Positions 54,171 through 64,000 of a DNA stretch of 64,000 nt are shown in pieces. Source of the DNA: Sorghum bicolor. Its lineage: Eukaryota; Streptophyta; Magnoliopsida; Poales; Poaceae. The DNA lies in the NCBI RefSeq assembly GCF_000003195.3, contig NC_012877.2:12069106-12133105 (forward strand). Reading direction: 5' to 3'. The translations under genes and the position numbers were made by a program. Numbering within the stretch: the first letter of the stretch is position 1; each line of letters begins with the position of its first letter. The notes under the pieces were generated by a model. That model worked only from the letters and a program-made list of their open reading frames with translations, made no database searches and was not told where the DNA came from.

Positions 54171-55547
54171 AATATGGCTTATGTGACTCAGTTACCTAGG
54201 GAGTTGTGCGCAGAGTTTGAACATCTAAACTTGAGTATAGTGGCTAACACTATGGAATTGGAGGTGGAACCCACACTAGAACAAGATATCCGTAAAGGAC
54301 AGCTCGACGATGAGAAAATTAAAGATATCGCTTAACGGATAGTGATCGGTAAGGCTCCAGGTTTTCACATGGATGACCAAGGGACAGTCTGGTTCGGTAA
54401 GAGGATTTGTGTACCTGAGATAAAGTCTATTAGAGAGGCTATTCTGAGAGAAGCTCATGACTCCGCCAATTCTATACACCCGGGTAGCACTAAAATGTAC
54501 CTCGACCTTAAAGAAAGATATTGGTGGTATGGCTTGAAAAGAGATGTAGCGGAATATGTGGCTATATGTGATACGTGCGAAAGAGTAAAAGCAGAACATC
54601 AGAGACCAGCAAGATTACTTCAACCCATGAGAATACCTGAGTGGAAGTGGGAAGACGTTGGGATGGATTTCATAGTGGGACTACCTCGAACACAGAAAGG
54701 ATACGACTCTATCTGGGTTATTGTGGATCGATTAACCAAGGTAGCTCACTTCATCCCTGTCAAGACTACCTATTCCGGGGCAAAGTTGGCAGAATTGTAC
54801 ATGGAAAGGATTGTGTGTTTACATGGGGTGCCGAAGAAAATTGTTTCTGATAGAGGGACACAGTTTACATCACACTTTTGGCAGAAACTGCAAGAGTCCA
54901 TGGATACAAAATTGAATTTTAGTTCGGCCTACCATCCTCAAACGGATGGGCAGGCAGAAAGAACAAATCAAATACTAGAAGATATGTTGAGAGCTTGTGC
55001 CCCGCAGTACGGGACAAGTTGGGACAAAAGTTTGCCTTATGTAGAATTCTCCTATAATAATAGCTATCAGAAGAGTCTCAAAATGGCACCTTTTGAGGTG
55101 TTATATGGCAGGAAATGCAGGACACCACTGTTTTGGAGTCAAACTAGGGAAAGTCAAGTTTTTGGGCCAGAAATCTTGCAAGAGGGAGAAAAACAGGTAC
55201 ACACAGTAAGACAGAACTTGAAAATAGCACAATCTCGACAAAAAAGTTATGCAGACACAAGGAGAAGGGATTTGGAATTTCAGATAGGAGATTATGTGTA
55301 TCTCAAGGTCTCACCTATGAGAGGAGTCAAGAGATTCCATACTAAGGGGAAGTTGTCTCCTAGGTATGTGAGTCCCTTCAAGATCATTGCTAGGAGAGGA
55401 GAAGTAGCCTATCAACTGGAGTTACCTAAGCAACTTTCTAGTGTTCACAATGTCTTCCATGTGTCACAGCTTAAGAAATGTCTGAGAATACCCGAGGAAC
55501 AGTTACCTCTGGAAGAGCTTGATGTTCAAAAAAGATCTTTCCTATAA
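54171..55547 (+). pseudogene. Gypsy integrase
   Basis: After a stop at about 54,333 a long frame of 401 codons holds the HHCC zinc site (HDSANSIHPG, CDTCERVKAEH) and the integrase core, with Asp in GMDFIVGLP, Asp in VSDRGTQF and Glu in QAERTNQ. A C-terminal region (GDYVYLKVSPMRG, LSPRYVSPFKI, VFHVSQLKKC) follows. The core itself is not interrupted. Confidence 0.9.
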
Positions 55548-55734
55548 AGAATATCCTGTAAGAATACTGGAGACAGCAGAAAGAATCACCAGGAGCAAGG
55601 TCATAAGAATGTGCAAAGTACAGTGGAACAGATATTCTAAAGACGAAGCAACCTGGGAAAGAGAGGATGATTTAAAATCTGAGTACCCTCATCTTTTTGA
55701 GCCATCCGAATCTCGAGGACGAGATTCATCCTAA
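55519..55734 (+). pseudogene. Chromodomain-like C-terminal tail of gypsy pol
   Basis: It lies in a frame shifted from integrase by a short indel near 55,530: SYKEYPVRILETAERITRS, then MCKVQWNRYSKDEATWERED. This is the integrase-fused chromodomain type that places Tekay/Del chromoviruses in heterochromatin. Confidence 0.75.
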
Positions 55735-55745
55735 GGGGGTAGGTT
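55733..55745 (+). other. Polypurine tract of the gypsy element
   Basis: AAGGGGGTAGGTT lies directly before the 3' LTR and would prime plus-strand synthesis. Confidence 0.8.
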
Positions 55746-58700
55746 TGTAACACCCTAAAAATTAATTTCTAAATTATTATTTAATTTGGTATAATTATAG
55801 GAATTATTTGAGACTTGTTTAGTCAAATTAACAATTTTTGGAATTATTTAAAATAAACTATAAGGTCTAGAAACATGAAATGCTGCATTCATGCTGGTGC
55901 ATAATATTTTGATTGATTGTAAGACTAGGTTGTTTGGTTTAAAAATCAATTTGATAGCAATTTATACAAATTTACAGCTCTGAAAAATATAAAAGAGTTT
56001 TTCTTTTATTTATATCCCCTTCACCGAATCTGGCCCAACCCCAAAAACCCTGGCCTAGCTCCACCCCGCGCTCACCCCTAGCCTTGGGCCGTGGCGGCCC
56101 AGCTCTCCGCCCCTCGCCCGCGATGTGCACTCGGCCCAGTGGCGCGGCCCGCTCCGCCGCGGACAGCCCGCGCGCCCTCCCCCTTCCCCATCTCACTGCA
56201 CGGTAGGGCCCGCCTATCAGCGCTCTCCCTTCCCCTTTCTCTCTCGCTGCACAGTGGGGCCCGCTTGTTAGCGCCTCCCTCTTTCTTCCTCGCTGAGCCG
56301 GGAGCGCGCGACGGCATTCAACGCCATCACTCCACCCCCGCCTTCAGGCTCCGATTGATGGAGGCCATCAATCAGCCATCAAGCCGCCTTGATTCCAGGC
56401 TTAATCGCCCGAGCGTTCGCCCCCTCAGTGCCCCTACTCGCCCTATAAAGCTCGCGGCCGAGCTCCCCTTTCCCCCTTCGTTCGTGAACCAAGCTCAACC
56501 CCCCCACCCAAATTCTCCGTCCCGAGGGCGCGGTGGACACTGCGAGCTTGCGCAGCGCGTTCGCCTGACGATACCGCGGCCGTAGGTACACTCCCCCTCT
56601 ACCTTTCTTCACGTTTTGGTCGAAACCGAGCTCATCGTTGCCGTTTCTCTCTCCTAGTCCGCCTCGCTCGTGGCCACGCTGCTCGGAGCTTTCCCGGACG
56701 CTACGAACGCCCTCAACGGAACCGCGGTACCCCCTCGATGCTCCCCGTACCTTTAATCTCAAGTTTAGAGCGCTCTAACGCCGAACCCCAGCCTCCCGAG
56801 GGCGCGGAAATGGCGCCGCCGCGGGGCCGTCGTCCCGACGTGCTCCCCGCCCTTTATTTGTGCCCTATCGTGTTCGCCTCGTCGCGCTGGTCATCGTGGT
56901 AGTTTTATTTTTGTTTGGCGTGGCCGGGAACGTGTTTCCGGCGAGCTCCGAGGAGCTCACCTCGTCGGCGGCAATGGCGCCGCCGTGGTCGGCCTCGGCT
57001 CAGGCGAGCACCCCCGCCTCCTTCCATCCAGAGCCGTCCGATCGGTTTCCAACGACCCAGATTGCATACCCCTTCGGGGTTATGTAACCGGTCCACCGTG
57101 GACCATGGACGCGGTCCACGGGCGCTCGATCTGCCGGTCTACGCGCACCGTGGTGGACCGAGCCAATCCCAGCGCGCCACGTGCCCCCCCTGTCGGCCAG
57201 CGACGCGGTCAGCCGCGGACCGCTGGGGATTTTGCACTTTAACCCCCTGTTTCAAGCAAATCAACCCGCGGTCCAACTTAGTTCAAAAGTATTTCTTTTT
57301 TATCCTGTTTTCTTCCGTTTTAAACCCTGTACTTTTATATAATAGTGCGCGCAGTCCAGAACCGTTAGAAAATTAGTTTTAATTCTTTTAAATTCATTTT
57401 TGATTTAGTTTATTCACAGAAATGCCATTCATTTTGTTTTATGCATAATTTTCACGTTTTAAGTCCGATTAGAGTGATTCTTTCGCTCATGTGTTCATAG
57501 AAATGCGTAGAGTAGATTTATATACTTTTCAGTCACTGTTTTTACTATTTGGTGTACTGTTCTAATAGAACTCTATTTGTATGCATGTGATGATTGGATT
57601 GGATGCTTGATTGGTGTTTGGATCACGAATATAAAGTGATCAGGTTGGGTTGGTTGAGGAGCAGTTTGTGGAGCTCTACCAGGAGGAAACTTTTGAGGAA
57701 GGCAAGTGTAATATAGGCTTCCTTGTACCTATGAACATTATTTAATTCATACATATGCATGTGTCTAAATTGAAATACCTATAAGGACTTCACCTAGATA
57801 ATTTTGTACCACAAATCCTTGATACCCATAGGAAGGTGTGCATTTATTTAGGTAGTTGCTGCTATGCTTAAAACCCAAATTAATAAGTTAACCTGATTAA
57901 TTGGTATATGCAATGTGATAAAATATGTTCTAGTAACTTGGTTCAGGGGGCTAGAGCTTGGGTTTTGAAAGCTCTAGATTCCTCTCCATAAGGACTTAAT
58001 CCTGAAGCGGCCACCTAGGAGGTTACGTACAATCCCGAGAGTCAAATGGCTCTGACCTTAATCATATAACTAGTATGTCTCTAGCAAATTAGTAGTTACC
58101 GAAAGGCGCTAGAGGGGGGTGCCTCGTGGTGTATAGATGTCACTCCTACCTTGGTGTGTACAGTGCCGCGACCACATGTGCCTCTTGAAGGAGGTCGTCT
58201 ATGCACACTTGCCACTGAAACCTTGCGGCTACTATTTTGTTAGGGTGACTAGTGAAAGGTTAAGTAGTGGAACCCAGTCACACTTCCTCGGTAGAAGTGG
58301 TGTGGGCCTTGCAAACCCCGACACTAGGGAACCACGGCTTGGGGGTAAAGTTGTACAATTTCTGCAGAAATCTAAAACCTGTTATAACAGCCGAGCTCTC
58401 GGTCATGAGCGGCTTGGATCCTTCTTGGTTAGCGGTTACTTGGCTTTAATTGGGAAAGGTATTAATTTTGATTAATCACTTATGTAACCAGGGTTGGTTT
58501 ATCATTAAATGTAGTAAGTCTTGGTTAATAAAATATGACCAACTAAAATGCTAACTGTTGTTAAACCGAGTCAAGCCTTTAAGCCTTCATATACCCCTAT
58601 GTTATACTTGTTAAGCATGGTGCGCTTACACTTGTTTATATTTCAATGAAAATCCTGGATGGGTAACAGATGTGTGTGCTGAGGAATTTCCCGAAGATGT

Positions 58701-58942
58701 CCAGGACTTCTAGAGTGCTGGTGTTCACCAGTTGGTGTCCCTGTGGCAGCAAGGGCTTAGCTTTCCGCTTTATGTAATAATGTTGCCAATGAGCAAGACT
58801 ATGTGAGATGTTTATGATGAATATGCGATGTAATAAAGTACTTTACTTTGATATAATTACAATTTGTGATAATATGTGTGTTTGGACATCTTGGGCGCAC
58901 ATATTTGAGTACTTGGTTTTGTTATGAAAATCGGGTGCGACA
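55746..58942 (+). repeat. 3' LTR of the gypsy element, complete
   Basis: 3,197 bp, from TGTAACACCC to GGGTGCGACA. The first 1,981 bp match the 5' LTR with scattered changes. The last 1.2 kb are unique in the window and carry a likely poly(A) signal AATAAAG at about 58,831. Confidence 0.88.
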
Positions 58943-58947
58943 GATGT

Positions 58948-59544
58948 GGTACATCATGTATGATATGAGAGTAATGCTTATTTATTCATATTATTATATG
59001 CGAGCTTTCTGATATTTTCTGTTTGACTACTATCTGATACATTGTTGGACTTTACAATATACACATTGTAAGTATGCTTAGATTTTTTCCATACCTATAA
59101 ACTCCACAAAGGCTTTAGGAAGGAAACAAAACAACAAGATACACCTTGGAGAGGATCCACAAGTACCACATACAAAGAGAGACTAGAGAGTAAGGATCCA
59201 AAAATACCACATATATATGAGGGATCTAAGAGTAAAGAATCTCTGAGTTTTATCTAAAACTTATAAAACCTCCAAAATAAGGTTGAACAAAAGAACAAGA
59301 GATATAGTGCCTGACTTGATCATTCTGTCTTTCAACTGCTCAAGACCCAAGTAAAGTTAACAAGCCCCATGGTTGAAGGTAAAATGGGTAAGTTTGAAAG
59401 TTAAATTAGTTTATTTTAATTCATAGGAGAATTTTTGATTGAATGCACGTGTACTTTTGAGGAGTGAAAACATTGATGCAACTACTGATCTATTGTTGAG
59501 TTTAGTCTTGCTCAGGGACGAACAAAGGTTAAACTTGGGAGGTT
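58948..59544 (+). mobile_element. 3' internal remnant of a gypsy-type LTR element
   Basis: 58,948-59,090 continues the old target sequence. From about 59,100 the sequence matches 62,662-63,010 in reverse complement, with shared GTAAGGATCCAAAAATACCA, AATCTCTGAGTTTTAT, CAAGCCCCATGGT and CTTGCTCAGGGACGA. It ends in the purine-rich ACTTGGGAGGTTT, a polypurine tract, followed by TGTTGATGG. Confidence 0.65.
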
Positions 59545-59824
59545 TGTTGATGGTAGTTAACACTCATCATAAACCATCAATATAACTTGTATACATGAAT
59601 AAATAAATGAATAAAATTTGATGACCAACATAGGTATAGGGGTTTAAACTAATGAATTCTATAAGTTTTGGTGAATATGTGAATGCAGGAGGATTTATCT
59701 AGAAAACTGGTTTTTGGATCACTATCATACACTCCAAACAAGCAAACCAACATCAACAAGTGATTCAACCCACGAAACCTACAAAACCCTTAGCTCTTAA
59801 ATGACAAAATTAGGAGTCATCACA
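59545..59824 (+). repeat. Probable short LTR following that remnant
   Basis: It starts TGTTGATGGTAG directly after the polypurine tract and may end ...GGAGTCATCACA at 59,824. No second copy lies in the window, so the right end is a guess. Confidence 0.4.
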
Positions 59825-59839
59825 GATGAATTATGTAGG

Positions 59840-61423
59840 TGTGAAAGGTCCTAGTGGCTAGAGAGGGGTGAATAGCCTATAAAAATTCTATAACAACACT
59901 TAAACAAACTTGTTAAACAAATGGTGAAGCAAGTGTTGCGCTAGCCTACTACCAACAATTCTAGTCAATTAAGATCACTAAGCACTCAAGAGCTAAGTCT
60001 CTACTCTCCACACTAGTTTAGCTATCCTAGATCAAAGAGCAACTAGAAAGCTAAACTACACAACTAGTTATAACTACCACAAGCTAGGTACACAAAGTAA
60101 GACAAGAGAGTGGTAGAGTGATATATTGCAGCGTAGAGGAAACATCCAGTCCATCACAATAAGAGTGAATACCAAAGAATACCAATCATCTCAAAAACAA
60201 TAATGACACAATGATTTTTACCAAGGTTCACTTGCTTGCTGGCAAGCTAGTCCTCACTGTGGCAATACACTCACTTGGAGGTTCATGAGTTAATTCACAT
60301 CACACGCCAAACCCTCACTAGGATGTTGCATAACCAACACAAGATGGGGATCACACAAGTCACGAGCAATGCACTAGAGTACCTTTTGGCTCTCCGCTGG
60401 GAAAATGTCAAGAACCCCTCACAATCACCACGATCTGAGACTGAGACAATCACCAACCTCCACTCGATGATCCTCGCTACACCAAGCCATCTAGGAGTCA
60501 GCAAACTCCGAGTAACAAGTGAATCCCACAACAAAACACAATGACCAGGTGCCTCTAGATGTAATCACTCAAGCAAAGCAATTGGATTCTCTCCCAATCT
60601 CACAAAGATGATGAATCAAAGATGGAGATGAGTGGGACGTTATTAGCTAGGCTTACAAGGCTGCTATGTCAATGCAAAGGGCCCAGCTCTGAGCCTAAGC
60701 CGGCTAACCACCTTTTTGATGAGAACATCCCAGCTACGCATGCTCGTTCAAGTTTGAATGCTACACATCAAGGTCCACTTACAAGAAGCCGTGCCAAGAA
60801 GCTACAAGAGCAGGTGAATTCTTTCCTTAGTGATTGTAATTTTCACACTTCTAAGAATGTTATACTACCTAAGTGCTCTACTTTGGTTGTACTTAGGAAT
60901 ATATTTGAAGAGGAGGAAGAGACACTGCTACAGAATGGTGATATCAGAAAAGTAACACGCATAAAGGTTTGGATGTTCGAAAGTGATCCCATGAATGTTC
61001 GGACAAATGTTTAGACATCAGAAACAAGCAGTCATAACTCTCAACTCTACAAAGCTTTGGAGTCCCATGAGGACATTTTGGAAAGCTCATCAAGTCCACT
61101 TGCCAATTCCTCAATCCCCACCTCATTTGGACATTGCAATCAAGAGTTATGTTTGGATTCGTCAAGACTACTTAGAAGGTCAAAAGTCTGTCGTGATAGA
61201 ATGTTGGTTCAACTTGCCGTGCAAAACTATACCAATTTATAATGTTTCGTGGTGCATGGCATACATTGCTAGAAAGCTCTTGGAGTCTAGTTTAACACCC
61301 AAGATACAATTCATTATTTGGACTTTCCAATAAAGAGTTATGGTCCGTTTATTGGAAACTGCTCTAGAGGTCAACAGTCACGCAAAACCACTTCGGGAAT
61401 CTATTTTGAGGGGGCCTTTCACA
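59840..61423 (+). mobile_element. Candidate solo LTR or LTR-bounded segment
   Basis: It begins TGTGAAAGGTCCTAG and ends GGGGGCCTTTCACA, so the ends form a short inverted repeat with TG/CA termini. The opening GTGGCTAGAGAGGGGTGAAT resembles common grass LTR starts. The flanking 5-mers do not match. It contains the coding piece at 60622-61014. Confidence 0.4.
60622..61014 (+). pseudogene. C-terminal tail of a Ty3/gypsy polyprotein
   Basis: The 130-residue frame contains QGPLTRSRAKKLQEQVNSFL followed by VILPKCSTLVVLRN, a motif I associate with the C-terminal end of grass gypsy polyproteins. No integrase precedes it, so it is a detached fragment. Assignment rests on this motif alone. Confidence 0.5.
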
Positions 61424-61427
61424 TTGC

Positions 61428-62661
61428 TGTTGATATTTGGTAACGCAATAAGGAAATGATCCGCAAGCGCACGGATATCGGTGAGCATTTCACCCGGGAG
61501 GTTATCCAGAGTTATCGTATTTATATTTTTACCACTGGGAGAAAGGGTGCATCTGACTAACCAAATCTATTGCTACTACCCCTTTAGGCTACAAAGAATG
61601 TCTCTCGATGTGAGTGATGTATAGAGAAGACTGCAACCGTAGTCTCGTTCTAACCTTGGTAAGGATGATCTACTGTTCTATTGGGGAGGCTCACAGAATC
61701 TAGACAACACAAAGGATGTTCGACCTGCACCTATAACCCTACCCGTCCTGCTAACGAGATGTGATCTGCAAAGGTAACTCGGAATTGTCACGTTCCTCGC
61801 TACTACCACGGTCCAGCTAGTCAGGGGATATCTATGAGTACCCTAGCCTAAACACCACGTTTACGCTAACAAGTGATTACTCTAATACTCAACCGGAAGA
61901 GGATTAAAGTAAACTCATAAACCAAAGAACAATAAAACAAGAACTTACTAGTATTAGAAGTCGAATTACTGAAGAATCTTAGAAGCAAGCCTCGGGTTAG
62001 GAGACTTGATCCCGTAGGCACAACTCGGAGTAGACACCGACAGGCCGGCCTTCCTCCGATCCACACCTCCACTCTATCTCTCTCAATCTAGTAGAAACTA
62101 GAAGATCTATTTCTACTTTACATTGGTTGCTAAGCCTAAAAGGAAATATTATTTAGAGAAGAGGTTTTCCTTCGAGGGCACCCCTCAATCTCTATCATAA
62201 TTTCTTGTCTCCTCCAGGGGCCAAAGGGGGTCTCCTTATATAGTCCTCCCCTTCTATGCATTTTTGGGTCGATAGGCGAGGTGGTACTATGTTATTCTGG
62301 ATCCAATAGGTCGGTGGAACGTCGTGTGCGAAGAGAGTCCGGAACGGGGTCCAGAGGTGGGCGGGCGCCCAGGTCCTCAGGGCGGGCGCCCTGGGCCTGG
62401 CCCCTTTCGGGCTCCGCTTCCTTCCCGTGGCTTCTGGAGTCTTCTACATGGTAGAAAATTGCGCGGTGGGTTGATATCTCTATGTAATCCCGACATGTGG
62501 GCCTTTCTTCCTTATTTCCTGATAACCCCCTGCAGAAATAGACAAACACCAAAACTCGTGGAATTCTGTCAGATAAAACCCTAAGTCTAGATGTTGATTT
62601 CATTTGGATCCTTTTCTTTGTTTATTTGATAATTAAATTTGATACTTAAGGACCGTCAACA
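61428..62661 (-). repeat. Complete LTR (3' LTR) of a gypsy-type element
   Basis: On the minus strand it starts TGTTGACGGTCCTTAAG and ends ACCAAATATCAACA, 1,234 bp. A TATA box (TATATAAGGAGA) lies at about 62,230-62,241. GCTTGGGGGAGTTT just outside its start (62,662-62,675) is the polypurine tract, so the element body lies to the right. Confidence 0.8.
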
Positions 62662-64000
62662 AACTCCCCCAAGCTTACCTCTTGCTCGTCCCTGAGCAAG
62701 GATGAACTCGAGAGTTTCTGCAGTGGTTTCATTTCTTAAAAGTACACACGCATTCAAGCAAGATCTCATCTCTGAGTTAGAATAACTGTTAAGACTTAAA
62801 ACTTACTCATTTTACCTTTCACCATGGGGCTTGTAACCGTCACTTGTGTCTTGAGCAGTTAAAAGATAGAACGGTCAAGTCAAGCGCCATGTCTCTTATT
62901 CTTGATCAGCTATAGCTCTGGAGTTTTTGCAGATTTTCAAATAAAACTCAGAGATTCCTTGTATGATTCTCTCAAATCTCTCTTTTGTGGTATTTTTGGA
63001 TCCTTACCAAGGCAGTGATGGTATATGCCTTCTCTCAAGATATGTAGTATTTGTGGTATGAAGCATAGTGACATTGTCTTCTCTCTCACCCTACTCTAAT
63101 AGGACTTTAATATCTGGAGCTCATAGGTGGGAGATAAAGTATACATACTTACAAGACATTTATTGCATAGTCAAACCATGGATCCAAAGAAACAAATCAA
63201 TAAGCCAAATCAAGATGTGCATGTGTGGCGAATGAATGGTGTATGGTGATGATGGTGATAACAATGGTGGTGGAAGTCTATTTCTACTTTGCTCTTTGAG
63301 AGGATACATACCTTCCTTGCTTTTGAAACTTTATGAGGAGAATGAGATGCTCTTCTTTTTCTTTTCTTTCGAGGTTCCGAGCACTTGCTCCTTTTTATTT
63401 CCTCGTATCTTTTATTTTCTTTTTCTCTCTTTTTTTTCAGAGCATTCATCTCTTGAGATAATATAGCAAGTGGTAGTAACAAGATAACTTGAGCATTTAT
63501 TTCACAAGGGGAAACAAAAATATTTTTGGTTATTCTCTTCCGGATTAGGAGTAGAATATTTTTAGGTGATTCTGGAGATGGAAATGAGTGGATATATGTG
63601 GATGGTACTTCCGGAGTAGAAGTAGCATATATGAGTGGACGTGCAAGTGAAATCTTGATTTAACCACATGACAAGCTCCTAAGGGTCTACACAGCTTGAC
63701 CACACTCAATGCTCATAAGCAGTAAATAATAAATGTGTGGCTCAAGGTCTAGCAAGCATGTATATATGGCTGTGGTAGGAATTTAAACTCTCATCATACA
63801 GGAACTCATCATGCAACATTTTAAAGATTTTCAAAGATAAAATTCTCCAGAATTCTAGCATCTCTAGGAACAGATAAACAGCAGCTCAACCTTCCCATAT
63901 CGTATCCGTTAACAACTTAGACTTCAGATCAAGTTTTCATCCCACAAGTTTAGGTCTAGAGCAAGCCTTAAATTATAACAGTCATATCTAAACTTGAGAG
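62662..64000 (-). mobile_element. 3' internal region of the same element, running off the window
   Basis: Non-coding 3' internal sequence on the minus strand, homologous at 62,662-63,010 to the remnant at 59,100-59,544. It contains CTTGCTCAGGGACGAGCAAG, a palindrome. No pol domain is reached before the window ends; frames at 63,210-63,482 are low-complexity. Confidence 0.65.

Larger units (their letters stand above)
48606..58942 (+). mobile_element. Ty3/gypsy retrotransposon (chromovirus, Tekay/Del-like), decayed
   Basis: TGTAACA at 48606 and GCGACA at 58942 bound a 10,337-bp element, and GATGT flanks it at 48601-48605 and 58943-58947. Order: 5' LTR, leader, gag, protease, reverse transcriptase, RNase H, integrase, chromodomain-like tail, polypurine tract, 3' LTR, which is the gypsy order. 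Many stops and frameshifts break gag-pol. The 5' LTR lacks its last 1.2 kb. Confidence 0.93.

Overview
This is nuclear DNA from a grass (Poaceae), probably a panicoid, although the sequence alone does not fix the species. The evidence is plant-type split genes with GT-AG introns, a plant GDSL esterase gene and a plant GT47 glycosyltransferase gene, Stowaway and hAT MITEs, and CACTA, Ty1/copia, Ty3/gypsy and L1 elements of the kinds that fill grass genomes. No tRNA, rRNA or CRISPR array was seen. Only two host genes are convincing; almost everything else is mobile DNA.

Layout. Positions 1-30,445 are dominated by two complete CACTA (En/Spm) transposons of one family in opposite orientation. Copy 1 is 911-13465 (+) with target duplication CCA; copy 2 is 18754-30442 (-) with target duplication ACA. 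Each carries three genes in the same order: a small GRF zinc-finger protein with a C-terminal membrane segment, a TNP2 transposase, and an eight-exon gene joining a TNPA-like (Transposase_24) region, a proline-rich linker and a Ulp1-like cysteine protease domain. In copy 1 the GRF and TNP2 frames are open and the third gene is broken. In copy 2 TNP2 has lost its C-terminal half and all three genes carry stops. Palindromic repeats built on TTTAGCACCGGTT lie at both ends of each element and again in the middle, just upstream of the promoter of the third gene. The spacer 13,469-18,750 holds a nested MITE pair, a Stowaway MITE and an L1 3' end.

Positions 30,446-36,013 hold a five-exon GDSL esterase/lipase gene (+) with a TATA box, a Stowaway MITE in intron 1 and a hAT MITE in intron 3. 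Positions 36,540-42,970 are a nest: an L1 LINE (-) interrupted by a 1.1-kb non-autonomous CACTA element (duplication TCT) and by a 4.0-kb deleted copia element (-, duplication CAAAA), which itself holds a 148-bp hAT MITE. Positions 43,339-45,008 are a two-exon GT47 (MUR3/KATAMARI1-like) gene (-).

Positions 48,606-58,942 are a Ty3/gypsy chromovirus-type element (+, duplication GATGT) with decayed gag-pol. Its 5' LTR lacks about 1.2 kb of the 3' part, and no primer-binding site is visible. From 58,948 to the window end are pieces of at least three further LTR elements, including a complete 1.23-kb LTR at 61,428-62,661 whose element runs off the right edge on the minus strand.

The best candidate for an unusual system is the three-gene CACTA cassette with its internal repeat block. 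It looks like a transposon that uses the same repeat for end recognition and for control of a second promoter, and its DNA-binding protein is fused to a SUMO-protease-like domain.
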